Made by a program: the position numbers and the translations under genes
From: Adiantum capillus-veneris
Lineage: Eukaryota > Streptophyta > Polypodiopsida > Polypodiales > Pteridaceae
Reading direction: 5' to 3'
DNA length: 64,000 nucleotides
NCBI GenBank assembly: GCA_014529385.2
Contig: CM043961.1
Span: forward strand, 16,536,478 to 16,600,477
Shown here: piece after piece, positions 62,887-64,000 of the stretch
How the letters are laid out: each line of letters starts with the position of its first letter
Position numbering within the stretch: position 1 is the first letter of the stretch
Notes under the pieces: model-generated
Told to the model about the DNA's origin: nothing
Database searches by the model: none
Seen by the model: the letters and a program-made list of their open reading frames with translations, nothing else

Positions 62887-63369
62887 TGAGGATAGAGAGA
62901 CGGGAATTGTGAGAGGGAAGAGAGGCAGGGGGAAAATAGAGATTGTCTTTAATAAGTCTTTGGTGTCACCTAAAATATATCTAGATAGCCACTAAGCTCT
63001 AAAATCATCCTTCTTCTATGTTCTAATCATAATTACTTTCAATGTACATGCTAGTTTGAGGGTTCTAGTAAATTGTGAAATAACAAAAAAAGCTCCCTAC
63101 AAAAAGCCTTCTCCAACTAGGTGTGGAATGCTTTTTCCTTGCAAAAAACACTATACCGGTGAAAGGACTAGAAAAAGATCCCTCTAAAGCTCCCTTCAAA
63201 ATCTCCCTCCAAAAGCTCTCTCCATTCCCATAACCAAGCCCTAGAAGTAGTAGCAAGATAGAGAATACTCACATACACTCTCAAGGCAAGCCATGACTTA
63301 AGAAGCAACAAGGAAACATGTGAAGCACCTACACATCCTGCCCTCATGTAATTCCTAAAGCCTATTTCT
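62883..63369. other. Unassigned DNA
   Basis: No gene seen. AAAAAGCTCCCT and CTCTAAAGCTCCCTT-like words near 63088-63230 resemble a stretch at about 23150-23270, so a small dispersed repeat may be present. Confidence 0.4.
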
Positions 63370-64000
63370 TGGTCTCTAAAGGGGTCCAATGAGAATTTAT
63401 TTCAATTAATTAATTTTTCAAGCATTATTCAAGCCCTCTCTCTCAAAGGAGAAAGGAGGACACCTATCCTAATGCTACCTCCATTGCTTGAAATGACCTA
63501 AGCTTGTGATTGGCTAGGCTTGAGAGGAGACAATGAGCTTGCATCAAGAGCTACAAGGAGGAGTTGACCCAAGCAAGGAGGGGGGTAGCTTGTGTGCATA
63601 TACTCACTCACACACACTCTCATTCTCATTGTGTATTGAGTAAGAATACCATCTCCTTCTTCAAGCTAAAGAAGTTGAGAGCCTACACCAACAACTCTTG
63701 GATATGGAAAAAAATTCCAACCAAGAGCCATGCTCCAAAGTGAAATATTTCCATCTTCTTCATCTCCATTACTATGCTACTATGCTATGCTAAGCTACAA
63801 GAGTAATGACAAGTGAGGAGACTATTTCTTTCTTGTAGGTTACTTCTTCTTCCTCTTCCCTTACCTCACTCCATGCTAGCTCTCTCCACCTTTGAAGGTA
63901 TTTGAGGTCTTGGGATTGAGGCCGGGGATATGTTAATGTTTTTGAAAGTTAATTAAGGACATAATTTTGGTGTATGAAGTCTACCATCTTCATTGCATTG
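63370..64000 (+). repeat. Partial LTR of the chromovirus family, running off the right edge
   Basis: Reverse-complementing the LTR at 36642-38234 gives a collinear diverged match: GGTCCAATGAGA near 63385, GTGATTGGCTAGGC near 63505, GCCTACACCAACAACTCTTGG near 63680 and TGAGGTCTTGGG near 63903. Orientation is opposite to that element. Confidence 0.65.

Overview
The window looks like nuclear DNA of a land plant with a repeat-swollen genome, probably a non-flowering one such as a fern (low confidence on the group). The evidence is a broken plant NPF (nitrate/peptide transporter) gene with GT-AG introns, a plant-type PUR5 gene relic, plant Ty3/gypsy lineages with tRNA-Asp and tRNA-Met primer sites, and very many long AC, AG and AT microsatellites. 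I see no intact host gene. Almost everything is mobile DNA, much of it nested, and several insertions can be dated relative to each other from target-site duplications (TSDs).

Region 1 (1-15614): after 1.8 kb of unassigned DNA there is an LTR retrotransposon on the minus strand (1811-15609, TSD GTGAT). It carries four unfamiliar ORFs (90, 67, 707 and 378 aa), one with a CCHC zinc knuckle, and no polymerase. Its right LTR is split by a second, plus-strand Athila/Tat-like element (6415-15481, TSD CTTCC). That element has a tRNA-Asp primer site, a 1219-aa Gag and a broken protease, and no reverse transcriptase or integrase.

Region 2 (15615-23450): microsatellites, a PUR5 (AIR synthase) pseudogene, an LTR stub with a tRNA-Met primer site, a CACTA-transposase-like fragment, and the 3' half of a chromovirus. 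The chromovirus integrase is split by a 1.33-kb CACTA-like element (TSD ATT).

Region 3 (23456-50001): NPF exons 1-2 lie at 23456-23878 and the matching downstream part at about 49145-49520, fused there to pieces of a second NPF copy. The 25-kb gap is an intron filled with two arrays of a Penelope-like retroelement (PLE). The arrays start and end in (AC)n tracts. Each has a leader, an RT-containing ORF, then a second leader cut at the same internal ACACAC point. A chromovirus with 1.6-kb LTRs (36642-45479, TSD AGATG) interrupts the second PLE ORF.

Region 4 (50189-62764): a minus-strand LINE with ORF1, an AP endonuclease and the start of RT. Its endonuclease is split by a third gag-only LTR element with 2.7-kb LTRs (51472-61184, TSD ATGT). 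One of those LTRs contains a 1.84-kb fold-back element (58307-60142) holding four 61-62-bp palindromes with shared ends. The right edge (63370-64000) is part of another chromovirus LTR.

The strongest candidate for something new is the microsatellite-bounded PLE: an RT with a CxC motif upstream, no visible GIY-YIG nuclease, a conserved short leader ORF and repeated leader hairpins. Second are the four-ORF LTR element and the palindrome cluster.
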